This document shows, piece after piece, positions 13,431-26,700 of a stretch of 64,000 bases of DNA. The stretch's first letter is position 1. Each line of letters opens with the position of its first letter. The notes under the pieces were generated by a model that worked only from the letters and a program-made list of their open reading frames with translations, ran no database searches and had not been told where the DNA came from. The stretch is from positions 34,074,283-34,138,282 of the forward strand of contig OU612066.1 of assembly GCA_914767715.1 (NCBI GenBank). Direction: 5' to 3'. The DNA is from Membranipora membranacea (taxonomy: Eukaryota > Bryozoa > Gymnolaemata > Cheilostomatida > Membraniporidae). The position numbers and the translations under genes are program-made.

Positions 13431-13634
13431 TTACAAATGGATATTGAGAGAAGCTGGATTAGGTTTCAGGGATATGTGGACATTAGAATACTTGCCAAGA
13501 ATAAAATCAGGTATGCCAGCTGGGAAGTTCAGCTGCATTCCCTGACAAGATAGCATAATAGAACAGTTAATGTCTTTAATAGGTGCACTAGACAAGTTTC
13601 TGTGTTGACAGATGGTACAACATACAACTATCAC
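13431..13634 (-). pseudogene. Small lectin-like reading frame, left arm
   Basis: A 67-codon frame with a counterpart in the right arm at 59685-59894. The stretch LSCQGMQLNFPAGIPD resembles the start of a SUEL/rhamnose-binding lectin domain, where CEG and CPAG-type cysteines are usual. Compared with the right copy, two cysteines are changed (to F in LNFPAG and to S in GKYSNV). I find no neighbouring exons that would complete the roughly 80-residue domain. Probably a decayed exon; a chance frame is possible. Confidence 0.3.
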
Positions 13635-16237
13635 TGAAATGGCCCAACACTTTTTACAGGCCTGGAGTGGCGCTGATGAAAACCTGGCTGGCTAGACTTC
13701 AGTTATAGCTTCACAGATAATTGAGATTCTTACTCTGTGCTTACACTTAATCTAATTAAACTCGTATAATAACTAACGAGATTTGAGAGACAAATCTGGT
13801 TCAGGATACTTATTTATAACCTTCATTCGACTGACAATAAAGACGAGTAACAGGTTTGTTGTGATCATGACACATTTTTTAGTCTTGATATGTTCACAAC
13901 CTAAGCAGTCCTGTCAGTAGGATTTGCTTTGTGTGGCTCCAAATCGCTCTATTACTCACATTAATGTTTATGTTTGATTTCAATTTTCGAACCAAAGAAT
14001 TCGGAAATCAAAGATAAGAAGCAGTTATGTTTTCTGGCAATAGCTCTGTCAGCAATAAAAGCCATATGCCTTATGCATTAGCAGTCTGATTTCACTTTGA
14101 TAGTGAGGCTTCAAACACAAACAAAGTTTAATTAATATTTGTGTAGAAGATTCTCGCTGCAGTGTTTACAGAATCTATTTTGGAGCAAAGTCTCTCTAAT
14201 ACTCTTATACCAGCAGCGACTGTAGTCACAAATTTTTAATCCCGAGGTTGTGTCAATGTTATTCCCCATTTCACCTTATCTAGCCAACCTGACTAGGCCA
14301 TTGTGCCAGCACATTGGGGCTGCAGGATTTGTGGGTGCGAGACTCTCCAGGAGGTTTTTCTCAGGTGTATCTGTTTCCACAAACGACAGTTTAATTATCT
14401 AAGGAAGCTAATTCTCCTTCTTCAATCAAACAAGTCTCCTGCAACCAAACCAGTCTGCTTGAGCGTTTACGCGTTGTACCCTTTGAGATCATCATGTATG
14501 GTTACTACAACCATAGGACAATAACGAGCATGTAGCTCTTTCCAGACTAACACTAGCCACCTGGGCCAAAAATCTTAGATTTAAATATTTGCACTTGTTT
14601 TCTTTTTTTTTGTAATTCTCTTATACTAAGATATGTCACAGCCAAAGTTATTTACCCATGCTCATAGCAGTGTTGGTCATCATCAGGATATCCAAGGAGA
14701 AAGTTGTTGTTATAACATACAACATGTGCATGTAATATCAGCCTGTGTCGGGCTGTGAGCAACATGAATCCCTGGATCTCAAATAATCAAATCAAGCTAA
14801 AGTCCTAAAATTGTAGGGTGATTTGTTCGCATTATCAGAAACAATAAACAATTTCCTAGAACACACCATGATAACAGAACACCTGGACAGGACTCAAAAC
14901 TAGTTGATTGTTTACATGGCATCTGGGAGTATCCAGGACTCTGCTGGAAAATGACATGGAAGCTGAATCTAAAAACCAGAAACACACGGGTTTTCAATTT
15001 GTATGTCATAAAAGAAATCTATGTTATGACTGGCAGAAAGCCACCTATTTATCGGGATCCACCTGTTTTGTGCAAAAATATATCACAGCTTTAACTTCAA
15101 ATGAAAGATAAAGTACTGTTATGTAATAACACTGCTGTGGATGGTACCGATCAATCCCTGATATCACGTTCGTTCGCAGCTTCTGTTGGAGACAAGTCAG
15201 CTGTTCAAAGTTCATATCATAGAGTCAGGGATCAAGTCATTCAGCATCAGCGTTAAATTAACAAAGATTATTGATATTAATTCCTTGTATTCTTGTTAAA
15301 AATGTGGCAAATTAACATGTTCTCAATCTCAAATAAATAGAACTCCAAACAAATAATTGCTGGGCAACGTTTTTGTCCCACTTCCTGCTATTGATTAATT
15401 GTCCTAACATCGAACATGCAAGACCATGCAGGAAAAACCCTTGTCTGAAATATTTTATGAGGTACATAAACATTGACACCAGGCAAGCTCAGAATAAAAC
15501 ACCGAAATACAACTCACGTCCATGGTGATGGATGGATGGATGGATTTTATTACTATCACTGACAGCATTATTAAAAGAAAAAATGAATCGCGAAATACAG
15601 TGTAATTGCTGGCACTTTGAATGGCACTTTGATGAGCTTACTGTGTTGGTTCTAGCTAAGTGTTCGTTTGTAAGTACAGTAGTTCTATACCATCAAGTAC
15701 CTTGCTCAAGTTTGAGGATTTTACCCTGATATGTTACAAGGCAGTTTGTGTAATATTATACCAATGTTTAGTTCATTGATGATACTACGTTATTTGGAGT
15801 TTGATGACAAACCAAGAGCAGTAACTTCCTGGATCAGGTTTTACACGAGTTTTACATGACATAATGAGAAAGACCAGTAGATCAAGCGGAGAAGATCCAA
15901 ATACAACCATGTGCGAGGGCTGAGGCCAGCTGGCTGTTTAACAATTACAGACTAAGGAGATTACATTGGCCGGAAATGGCCAGATTTAAATGCATTCTTG
16001 GAACTCTTTTCATAGTTCAATCAAACAGGCTAATTTACCATATTGTACTAACAACCTCAAATATAAACGACCATTTGCATGATGAGAGAATCAGATTTGC
16101 CCGCACTGAAGGAAACACGAGGCCCAAGGTTACCCGGGTAACCTTGCCCTTAGGTCACCATGTGTGACACACACTGTTATGTGAATAGACAACTCCTTAC
16201 AAATATGACATCAACACAAGGATCCTCCAGCTCCCCT

Positions 16238-16253
16238 CCCCCCCCCCCCCCCC
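16238..16253. repeat. Poly-C run
   Basis: Sixteen consecutive C near the inner edge of the left duplication arm. The right arm lacks it at the corresponding place. Confidence 0.85.
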
Positions 16254-16299
16254 ATCATCAATTACAATGGGTGTAATATTTGGGTATCTAAACAACGGT

Positions 16300-17777
16300 G
16301 TTGATATACTAGCAATCTTATATTACAGGAAAACTGATACAGTATAATGTTTAGTATATTTTTTACTAACTTTATTCAATTTAAATCCTGCATTTAAGCC
16401 ATCAACAATTTTCTTACATTAGGTTTAAAGCAATATCAATTATAAACGTAAATGTTTGTAACATAAATGCTGCTGTTGGTCACATGACAAACGGCTCAAA
16501 CGATGCATGCCAATAAGCTCACAACTGGGCTTAGAAACAAAAACAGAAACACAAAGCTAACAGTTTATGGCAAAAAACCAAAAAAAGGTATGTAAAGAAT
16601 AATAATAACCACAGAACTAAAAATAAAAGCTCCGATTACCATTGCATCTTAATCGTATTTGTTTTATCAATTTTTGTTTCGGAAATATCATATGAAGATT
16701 TTGTTTTGCTAGTAGTTTCATATATAATAGTTATCTTATCATTTTCTTCAAATTAATTTCTGTTGTTAGGGTAGTATGTTTCGATCCTTTTAGATACTAT
16801 ATTTTTTTGCTAGATATAGTTATATTAATTATCGAGATATTGCCTTTTAATTGAATAATGGAAGGGATAATAATGCTTTTCTCGAATACTTAGTTTGCAC
16901 TGTTAGAAATTCCGCTCTTATGTATTTATTTTCATATAACTTCAGCATATTCATGGATTTTGTGTTAGGATAGGGTTCCTAATCATATTAATTCCCTATA
17001 AAAACTAGGGAGAAATCGTTATTTGTTTAAATGATCAGAAATTATAGCTATTATTTTGGCCATTTTATGACAATTTAACCATTACCATCATTATATTAAG
17101 ACTTATTATAGGGGTAAAGAATGTCTGCATGATTGATTAGAATCATAACAAGATTGAATCCATTTTTAAGTATACATTATAAATATGGGCAATACATCTT
17201 TATTTTTTCTTTGATTAGCAGCCAGATATTTGGGGTATGTGACTAAATAGCCATTTCGCTCCCCAAGCACATTGATAACTGTCCGTAATGCTCCAAAATC
17301 CATAATTTTAGTATATCCTTTATTACCATATAAAATTATGTTTATTGTTATCTATATTTGCTAGCGGATAATATAAGCAATCATTGCTGATGTTTTTCTG
17401 TTTTGCTGTTATGAGTTTGGTTGGGCGGCTTTATTTATCTTTTATAATACTATCTTATTTTGACCCTACTGTCCTTTTTAAGTTGCAGACATTCAAGCTT
17501 CTTTGGTCTTGTGAGACTGTCTTACATTATGGCGATATTGAAATTACTTTTGAAATATTATAACATGATATCAAGTGTTCGACATCATCCATACAATCAT
17601 CCACTAACAGTGAGCTACCATGGATTTAGTTATCAATATATATTCAATTTCCGTGAAATAGGATTCTTTGGGTGCATTATGATCAAGTAAATCTACACCT
17701 ACATGCAAATTTGATAAATAAGATTTGAACAAAATGTACAGTACTTTACAACCTTTCTCTCGGCTTTGCATCGATAA
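16300..17777. other. AT-rich intergenic and 3' flank
   Basis: Unique AT-rich sequence between the left duplication arm and the stop codon of the RRM-MYND-Tudor gene. It must contain that gene's 3' untranslated region. No other gene is visible; the small frame at 17460-17690 has no recognisable motif. Confidence 0.55.
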
Positions 17778-20700
17778 TTACAATACAAACTCATCGCAGT
17801 CTCCACCATTACTAGGTGGAGGAGCTGTAGATTTAAGCTCTTGTATTTCCTTGGCTAGGAGTTGTTTCTCCAGGAGCAGAGTAGAGAACTGAGCCTCTAG
17901 TTGAGCGATTCTAGCTGCCGTGTCGTGCTGCCCGTATCCATTATGTCCGTTGTGAGCTGAGGCATCAGCACCTAAAAATATAGGAATAAAATTGTTCAGA
18001 CACAACTTCTTAAATCAATAATCTTGATGATTTACTCTTAAAAGAGTCAACGGTACCTCCCAAAGAAATAAAGTTGAGACTCGGATTGAATGTGGGCACA
18101 TAATCTAGGGCCTATCGAAAAGAAGCACTGTAGAAATAATTAACATACAAATACTATTTATAAATCTATATATATTAATCATGTGTTTATGGTAGAAACA
18201 GAATACATCAATGATGGGAATCGAAAGTAGCCCTGCCAGTATGGACAGAAGTGTCAAGTAAATAATTACCATTGGTGAGAGCAATCTCTGCACTCCTCTC
18301 CTCAGATAAATCAGAAACACTGGTGGAATCAGCCTGAAATAAATAATAAACAGATATCACAGCTGGGAGTTATCTTTATTACACCTTATAATATAATATT
18401 GATGCAGAAAGTGCCAGATGAATAACTGATATAACAGAAAAGAAACACAATATTGACGGCCTTGAGACTTTTGGTTGGTTTGGTCAGTTTGGTCGGTTCC
18501 GGTATTTGATAGCTCAAAATTTTCGCACTAGGAATAACCTGATAATTACTTCTGGTCCAATACTTTGTTTTATTATTTTGAGGATTAAAATCCTATGTAG
18601 TACTAACTAGTTGGTGACTAGCAGATGCAGGACTAGAAGTTGTTTGAGTAAGAGTAGGCATGCTATCATCAGTGTCCCCGTTAGCTCCGTCTTTAATAGC
18701 ATAACCAAATCTAGTGAGGATATCTGCTATGCTATCACCTTCCTCATTGTACAGATCTACAGAAAGGTCATCTGCAGTAACAGACCTTACAACAGCTCTA
18801 ACTCTATCACCTGCCAACGCCTGTCAAATAAATAGTAGTGATGATGACTTATTACAGGCTCCACTGACTGACTGACTGACTAAACCCAATATATGATACA
18901 TACCCTCCGACTGGGCCGCAGCTTTTAATCCAATATATGGGCATTGGTTGGATTTGAACACTTACACAGTCACAGTGGTCAGGACATATGACTGTGCGAA
19001 TGTGCAATGGATGGATTAATAAAACAACCGCAACCCAATCTACCCTAGAAGAGTAAAGTTTTTGAAGTAGGTACACCATTTCCCATACGCATTAAAAGGC
19101 AAAAAGTTAAACAGCTAACAATTTCAAGTCCTAGCTGACATATCCACACCTTCTTTGTTTTCTTTATAGACTAGACTCACTTTAGTGCTAGCTAACACTA
19201 GGTTGTAGGGAGGAGTATTTCGAGAAATCTCGCATCAAGCACATAATTGACCCCAATTACACCAATTGAAATGCAACAAAGATCTATATTAGAACGCCTC
19301 GTACCTGGATTTGCTCAGCAGCTAGTTGGTTGAACTGTTTGTTCTCAGTAGGAGTGATACCATGAAGTCTACAGAGGGTAGACCAGGCAGGGACGCCACA
19401 GAACTGCTGAGGTATCGGTATCAGCTGCTGATGCATAACTGTATCAACATTACCGTAATCTATGAACGCCACCACAGCCATGCTATCATTACACGCGGTG
19501 ATCTGACCACGGTACCACCAGTTCTCAAAGGGTGCTAAAACAAAGTCCCCTTCTTCGGCTCTGTAAATCGTAAGAAAATATAGGTAAGAACAATATGGAC
19601 TTTGAAAAATACCTGCAAACCCAAATATTCAGCGAAAAGTTTATAGTGATGCTATTCCATCAGATGATGACTGAACGCCATTCACAGCGTTTGAGCTACC
19701 TATACATCATAGAGGATCGGATAAAAACGGAGACTTGCTGCAAATATTCAATGTAACATAAAAGATGATCACTAACATTTAATGTATCACGTGCAAGACA
19801 AGACGACAATCAGAGACAGCATCACCTCCACCAACGAGTAAGGGCTTATAATAATCAATCATGCAAGGTCTGCTGATAATGATATGTTATTACAATTAAG
19901 GATATGGTGTTGCAGGTGTGCATATGACAGTAGTTCTAAAAGCCACTAACTACAAGAATGCCCAAGACCTGCATTATGAATATTGTCTTTAGAGGTAACT
20001 ATGCACATAACACACAGGCCTAGACATAGTTATTGATCGCCTAAATAACTTATAGTGTTTAGCAACGACAAATATTTAAGAGTTTTTCATGGTAAATTTG
20101 TTAACCTTGTACCCCAACTACTGTTATATTTTCTTCTGAAATTTGGTTATGGGTAGGAGGGAATCTAAGTTTACTACACTAGATACAACGATACACCACA
20201 GGATAAAATATTTCGACCTTTTACAAGAGTTGTCCCTTACTACATTAGGAACGGACAACTCCCAATATTTATTGAATGACATGTTTATTTATTTCAAGGG
20301 GGCAACAGCGAATAAACAAGAAAGCAACAATGAAATTTCCTATCCTGTAGAGTAGTTCTACCGCTGATAATTAGGACTCACCGCCAACCTTCCGGCCTAA
20401 AAAGACATTATTTTTAGTAAAAGCCACTCTAAATCCGGGTAACATTCACACACACAAGTAATGTCGACACAAGGGTATTTGTTGATTGGCAACCCTTCCC
20501 TTCACTTATCTTGGTCAGTTGTCGACATTTTCTAGGTTAAAAGACATCAGTCATAGCTACTGATACATACATACTAAGCTCGACATGGAATATACACACA
20601 CAGTTCACATACAGAGAACCCAATGCAAAATAAGGCAAAGGGCTATTGTTGTTGTTTGCACTCAACTTTGAGTCATAACGAATTCCAAATCCACGCAAAA

Positions 20701-23700
20701 TAATATAAGATGCGATTTAAAGGTTTATTTGCAGAAATGTACTGTGGGTTAGGATCCTATTGCCAACCACACAACATGTTTCTGAAGACATCACAAAGCA
20801 CATAGAAATCAATCACTAAATGATGTAATCGTGAGAAACCAATTGAATCATCTGATCACAGGCATACAGAAAATATAGGTGTGAGTCGGCAACTAGTATT
20901 GACAGAAAGAAACCGAAGTATCATTTCTAATGTTCCTAATTACTTGTTGACACACTTTTCACTTTGTACACCCAGTGCCAGTAAAATATGTGAGCTACCA
21001 AAAAAAAATCTATAGTCTGCCTTTTCACAATTTTTGACTAATCCTACGCCGTCTATGGTCCCCAGGCTTGCAACATCCAATAAAATGTTGACTCAATCAT
21101 TTGAATTGATTGTGATAGTAGAAAGTTCAATAAAGAGAAAACATTTCTTACTTGTAATTCGGAGGGGGCTTATTAGCTATGTGACCTGCGTAGCTGCTTA
21201 GCTTTGGATCCATCTCAGCAAACTTTGAGAGATCATCTTTTAAGATTGACCCTCCGACCTATAAACAGAGCAGAGTATGACCACAAGCTTTCCTTAGTGT
21301 TCTAGAGAAACATGAACAGAAACAGTAACTAAACTAATAATTAGATCTAGCCGCAGTCAAAAAGACCTATTTGCCTGCCGCTTGTCGGTTCGTTTATTGG
21401 GGGAGCAATTCCAATTGCAGGCAAACTGGATCAAACTTTTTCTAGTTACCAATGGATGAATCAGGCACTGCTTGAATGGCTTCAACATTTCAGGGCACAG
21501 GTTTGAAAAACCATGTAATTAGCATGGTCCTACATGTCTCGTTAGATGTTCTGTTGATTGTGATCACAATTTTGCACCTATCTTAAAATGCTTGCTGTCA
21601 TTGTTAAAGCTTTGAATGCATAGAGTATTTAGAAGAAGCTGTTGACTCAGATGCCAACATAAGATCACAGACGTCTAACCTGCACATAGAAGTCGCTGAT
21701 GGATTTGACAGATGACTTCTCGATGGTAACATCTATCTCATCTGCAGGCGAGAGTTTAGTGTGTAGGCTTCCATCAACCTGACACCTGGTGTAATATAAA
21801 ACAAGCTTTACAGTGATTATGACAATAATAAACGAGCCACTAATACACATCTGTGCTGAGCTAAATGATCAATATATCAATGGTAATGGGCCATAAAAGT
21901 AGTCTGAGCATTCAAACACAGTCAGGTTGCTGGTAGTGGCATTCCAATATTAACAAATGCCAATGACATAGAAAACCACCACCAGCACCCAAGGTAGATT
22001 TGGAGCCTCACAATTGCTCCATAAACACTTGTAACACATGTAATCAATCTGATCAACAAAGGAGGGGCTAGGCAAAAAAGTTTTGATATATTTATCCAAA
22101 TAGACAAAAGGAGTAATTACAGGGATAGTTGTTTACAACTTGTGTGATTGGTTTTGAAATTGTTTCATAACTTTTTCAACACGGCATGAGCTCTGGATTT
22201 TTTTGGATCTTCTGCTAATTAATCAGAATTGAGATTGATGATAGGTACATTTGACATCATTTGGGGATATAACCTAATAAACAAAATGATGAGTTAACCT
22301 TCGATCCCCAATTCTGTTATGAATACACTGACTGATCATAGAATGACGCTGACAGTATCCCAGAACAAACTATAACCTTTCAATAAACAGCGGACATGAG
22401 AGTGTGTTAATGAGATGGCCTGGTTAGTAATTAATAATACACAGAGATAGAAAAGTAAGCTAGAGGAAGGTGAGGCATCCAGTTGCCCCATAAATACATT
22501 TCCATGCAGACATTTTAGTAAGATGGAAAGTGATAATGGACATGTTGGTGATATTGTCCGTCATCTATCGGCCAACTATGACATAGTGAAGTAAGCTCTT
22601 GCCATTAACTACCATTAAACAGGGCGTTCAATTTGTTTAGTTTGGGGCAACCCTCAGTGATAGGTCAACAGTTGTGCAACCATATTAAAACAACTCGTAC
22701 CAAACACCAATCACCACTTAGCTACCCTCAACCACTGAACAAAACATAAACTCACTTGACATCTTCAATATCTGGCAAGGGTTGTGCATCACTCACATCA
22801 CTTACAAAAAAGACAGTATGCATCACAACACCTACTGAGTATGGTTAATTCATATCCAGGTCTACCTTAACTTTTTTGAGGGGCAGTAGTGCTCGGTATG
22901 AAAGTCACTACAGATTTTCATCAGAAACTGCACAAAGTGTTTAGAATGGAACTTATTGAAATTTGTGTACTGTGGACAGAGATTCGGTCAAAATAAATTG
23001 AAAACTGTTGAAATCAGAGTACGTTGTCAGGCATCGGTTGTTCTTATAAAGTACAACAACCAACAACAACAAAACTTAATTGAACTTAGAAAGGATGTTG
23101 AATGCCATTTACAGACAGACCATACACCCTTGCCAAGTCCTCATCAGCATCAAGTGTACAACAACTGATCTGGATTACTGATACATGATGAGCGATATTA
23201 CAACACAGCAAGAACATTTAAATATTACAATATTGATCTTCAGCTATGACAATAGCAAGCAAGCGTACCTTTTAGCTGGAGATGTTTTGGCAAGTTCAGC
23301 ATTAATAAGGTGGTCAGATAAATCTGTACCATCTACAAAATAAAAATGTCGATATAATTTTCTAGCTACATATTTTATAGGCTAAAGTATGAATTAGGAT
23401 TAGAGTCATGGCCTGACGCAAGTTTTTATACAGTAGGCATGGGGATGTACTTTGTTAACGTTTTATGTTATCTGATTGCGCGTTGCTCAACTGAAATATG
23501 AGTATGAGGAGCAAGGTAAGCATGTACTGATGGATATATGATGGTCAACTTTTTTTATAGTTTATAATTACACAAATGAACTATTGTCTTATGAGTTCTA
23601 CAGGTAAGACATACATAGAAGTTAGTCTATTTTCACATCTGACTTGTCGGCACCATGTAGTGTCAGGCACTGTCTAATGCTGTACCGGTCAGAGCCACAC

Positions 23701-26700
23701 AGCATTATAGCCCTTATCAGTAAGTGTGATTTATATCATTTTTACATTGATATACTTACTTCTGAGTATTAGTTTGACTAGATTAATATCAGCTTTGTTC
23801 TTCTTACACGTGACAGTACACGGCATACCTATAGCCAGACCAGCCCTAGAGCATACAGACATGGTCGACTCAGGCCATATACCATCTGTACTACACGTGA
23901 CACCGTACAGCGCGCATTCATACACCTGTGCAATATATACAAGACACGAGATATATATTATATGGTTTGACTCATGAGAGTGATGAGGTCAATGCCCAGC
24001 TTGACAAACACAAATTGTTCTTTGAGATACCAATGTTGGCTGCTGGAATTTTATTCAATTCCAGTTACTTCAAGCTTTACCCCCACTCTGTGTATTTAGC
24101 CACCATCCTTACCCGAGGTAGTTTATTTGAGGATTGCTCCTGGATTCTTTGAACGAAGAACTGATTTGGAGATATGAAGTCCGTTAGTTTAACCTGAAAC
24201 ATCAGAACATTGATCAGAGGGAACATTTATATATTAGCAACATTTACAGCAAATGAACTGTAACAGTTTCACATATAAGCATAAAGGTGTCATCACATGT
24301 ACTGCATTGGTGTCATTAATGATGACATTTATTTAGTTCATAGACAAAGGCAGCAAGAAGCCAAGTTTGGCAGCCTTTCTTTTACTATTTTCAACAGAAA
24401 TTTCACCTTCCCATACAGTCTGTCTTAAATAAGACATCAACTGTCGGATCTGCTCATGGTGTAGAGGTATTTCAACAGATGCTGTAAACCCTGACCCTAT
24501 TATTTAACACAACCAACATAGCTAAGTCTTGGAGTACACAGACATATGACTCCAAACAGCCATGATATTCAGAACTAAATAGGATGCAAATAATAAAGAT
24601 GATCACATTAAAAATGATAACACGTCAGCAGCTTACCTGTAGAGCGCTATCCAGGGGAAGTTTAAGCTCTTCAGCAGCAGTGATACTACTGGATAGCGAT
24701 TCTGTATCAGAATCAGGCACTGAGGGTATTTTTGTAGCGTTGAGGTCGCTCAGAGCGTTCATGGTGGTCTTATCTGACTTGATAGCCTTGATTATATTTG
24801 TGTTTATATGTACATCAAACTTAGATAGATCTCGATTGTTTAAAGCTGCTTCTTTGCTATAAAAAATAAACATCATCATGTCTTACACAATAACTTGCAT
24901 TAGTAGTAATTATTTTTCAATGTACTAGTCTAACAGATTGCATCTGCTGAATACTATGCAGCAGATGATTACACCTTTGTGAGACTATGTAGCACCAGAG
25001 TAAGGCTCAAACCTGCTAGTCTACTGTTTCATGAACCACTTTCTGTATTTTCCAAACATTAAATATTTATCGTCTTCATCACTTTCTTATATAGACAAAT
25101 TTGAGCCCAGTTTTAGTGTATTTGTGTAGTTCCCCCTGCTGGTGCTCTTCACAGTTTAATTATGCTGAGTTCAGCTTGCATAGAGTCATATAGGCCTCTC
25201 AAGCACAGAAACTCTAGTCTAATCTACAACAAAGGAGGTTTACCACTTTAACTGTACTTACAGCTTACTGCACATATCCTTATGTTTCTGTTTCCAGTCC
25301 TGAGTTTGACATTCTGCAGAGCAGTAGTAGGTAACTCTACAGCCCGAACAGTTCAACTCAGCTGGAGTAGAGCAGTATGAACAATATTTGACCTTTCTCA
25401 GTGGGGGTGGGGCACCAGAACTGGCTCCGTTGTCTATATTTGAGAAAAATTAACTGAAATTAGTCACATTTGCAAATTGCAGCTTCATTCACAGGGTGAG
25501 CAAAATATTTCATAAAAAATTTCAAATTCAGGTTAGTTATAGAGCAATTTACATGAAATGATACATAATATTATCAACATGCACGGCATCTTCACCCAAA
25601 AAACAGAGTCTAAAGCATCTATATTAAACTGCTAATAGAGAAAATCAGCTGTAACCACATATTGTGACACTGACCTCCGGCAGCGTTAGGTGTATGCTGC
25701 TGATGGAGATGCATATTGTTGAACATGTCCACCTCGTCTTGGTGACCTTGATGAGGGTTATGATACCTATAGCCTGGGTTTCTGTACTGTCCCCTACCCC
25801 TTCCAGGACCCCCTCGATAGTATTGGTTATTGTAACCTTGATTGTAACCCCCTCTGCCTCTGTGCGAGAAGCCTCCACCTGGTGTATCGTATCTTGGCAT
25901 GGCGTACCCTTGAGGTGACCCCTGTCGAGGCTGATGATGAAATCCTCGCTGAGATGGATGGTTAGAGAAAGCAGCAGCTTTTAGAAGAGAAGATCCCCGC
26001 CCTGCACTGAGTGCACCTGGTTCACCATTCTCAGTGTTCACACTTAGACTGCTTCCATTCATACTGTGAAACAAAAGATATCTAGTTGTTTGAAGGTGAT
26101 GACAAAATCTATGCAGCTCCAAGTGCAAAAATCTTCCCCTATTCCATGTGGTATCCCTTCTAACATAAGGTGGAGACGTGGGGCCAGCAAATATTGATAA
26201 TGTGTACATCATCAGAAAACTGCTGAGCTGCTCAGTGTTGACAGTTTGACAAAAATTTGTTGCGTCGCATCATCTAATCAAAGAGGCCAAAGCTAATGAA
26301 ATTTGTAGCTCAAACACCTCTGATCTGAAGCATCGCTTACATTTTCACATAATACTATGTACTCAAAAACTAAGCATATGACGTGAAGAGCCACTTTAAT
26401 CGCAACAAACCAAAATTTATGATGAAACAAATATCTAAGAATGACCATCCCCTGCATTTAAACTTCTAACAATCAATTTGCCTCCTCCATCCACTCCCAA
26501 AAACTTTTTGGCCTCGTTTCACTGATAAACTGATGCATCAATCACATCTTTGTCAAGCTATTAACATTCAGTAACTCGGCAGTTTCCCAACATTGTATAG
26601 AAAGACAACATTTTGCTGACCCCCGTGTCTCTACCTTAAACAACAGTGGCTTGGAGTGGATATTTCCATAATTGCAATTCGTACGCTTTTTAAAGTAATT

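Larger units (their letters stand above)
9270..16297. repeat. Left arm of large inverted duplication
   Basis: Read as reverse complement, this stretch matches about 57243-64000 nearly continuously. Shared landmarks are FOXRED2-like exons 1-2, the hairpin upstream of them, the AT microsatellite at 11242, the tRNA-like repeat at 12085, the small lectin-like frame at 13431, and the outer edge near a C-run at 16238-16253. The inner boundary is where GTTGTTTAG (reverse of about 16290) meets 57248. The other end of the match is not reached, because the right arm is cut by the window end. Confidence 0.88.

Noticed and set aside
15529-15545. GATG repeat as a CRISPR or regulatory array
   Set aside because: It is a short simple repeat (GGAT/GATG) with no spacers; this is a eukaryotic genome.
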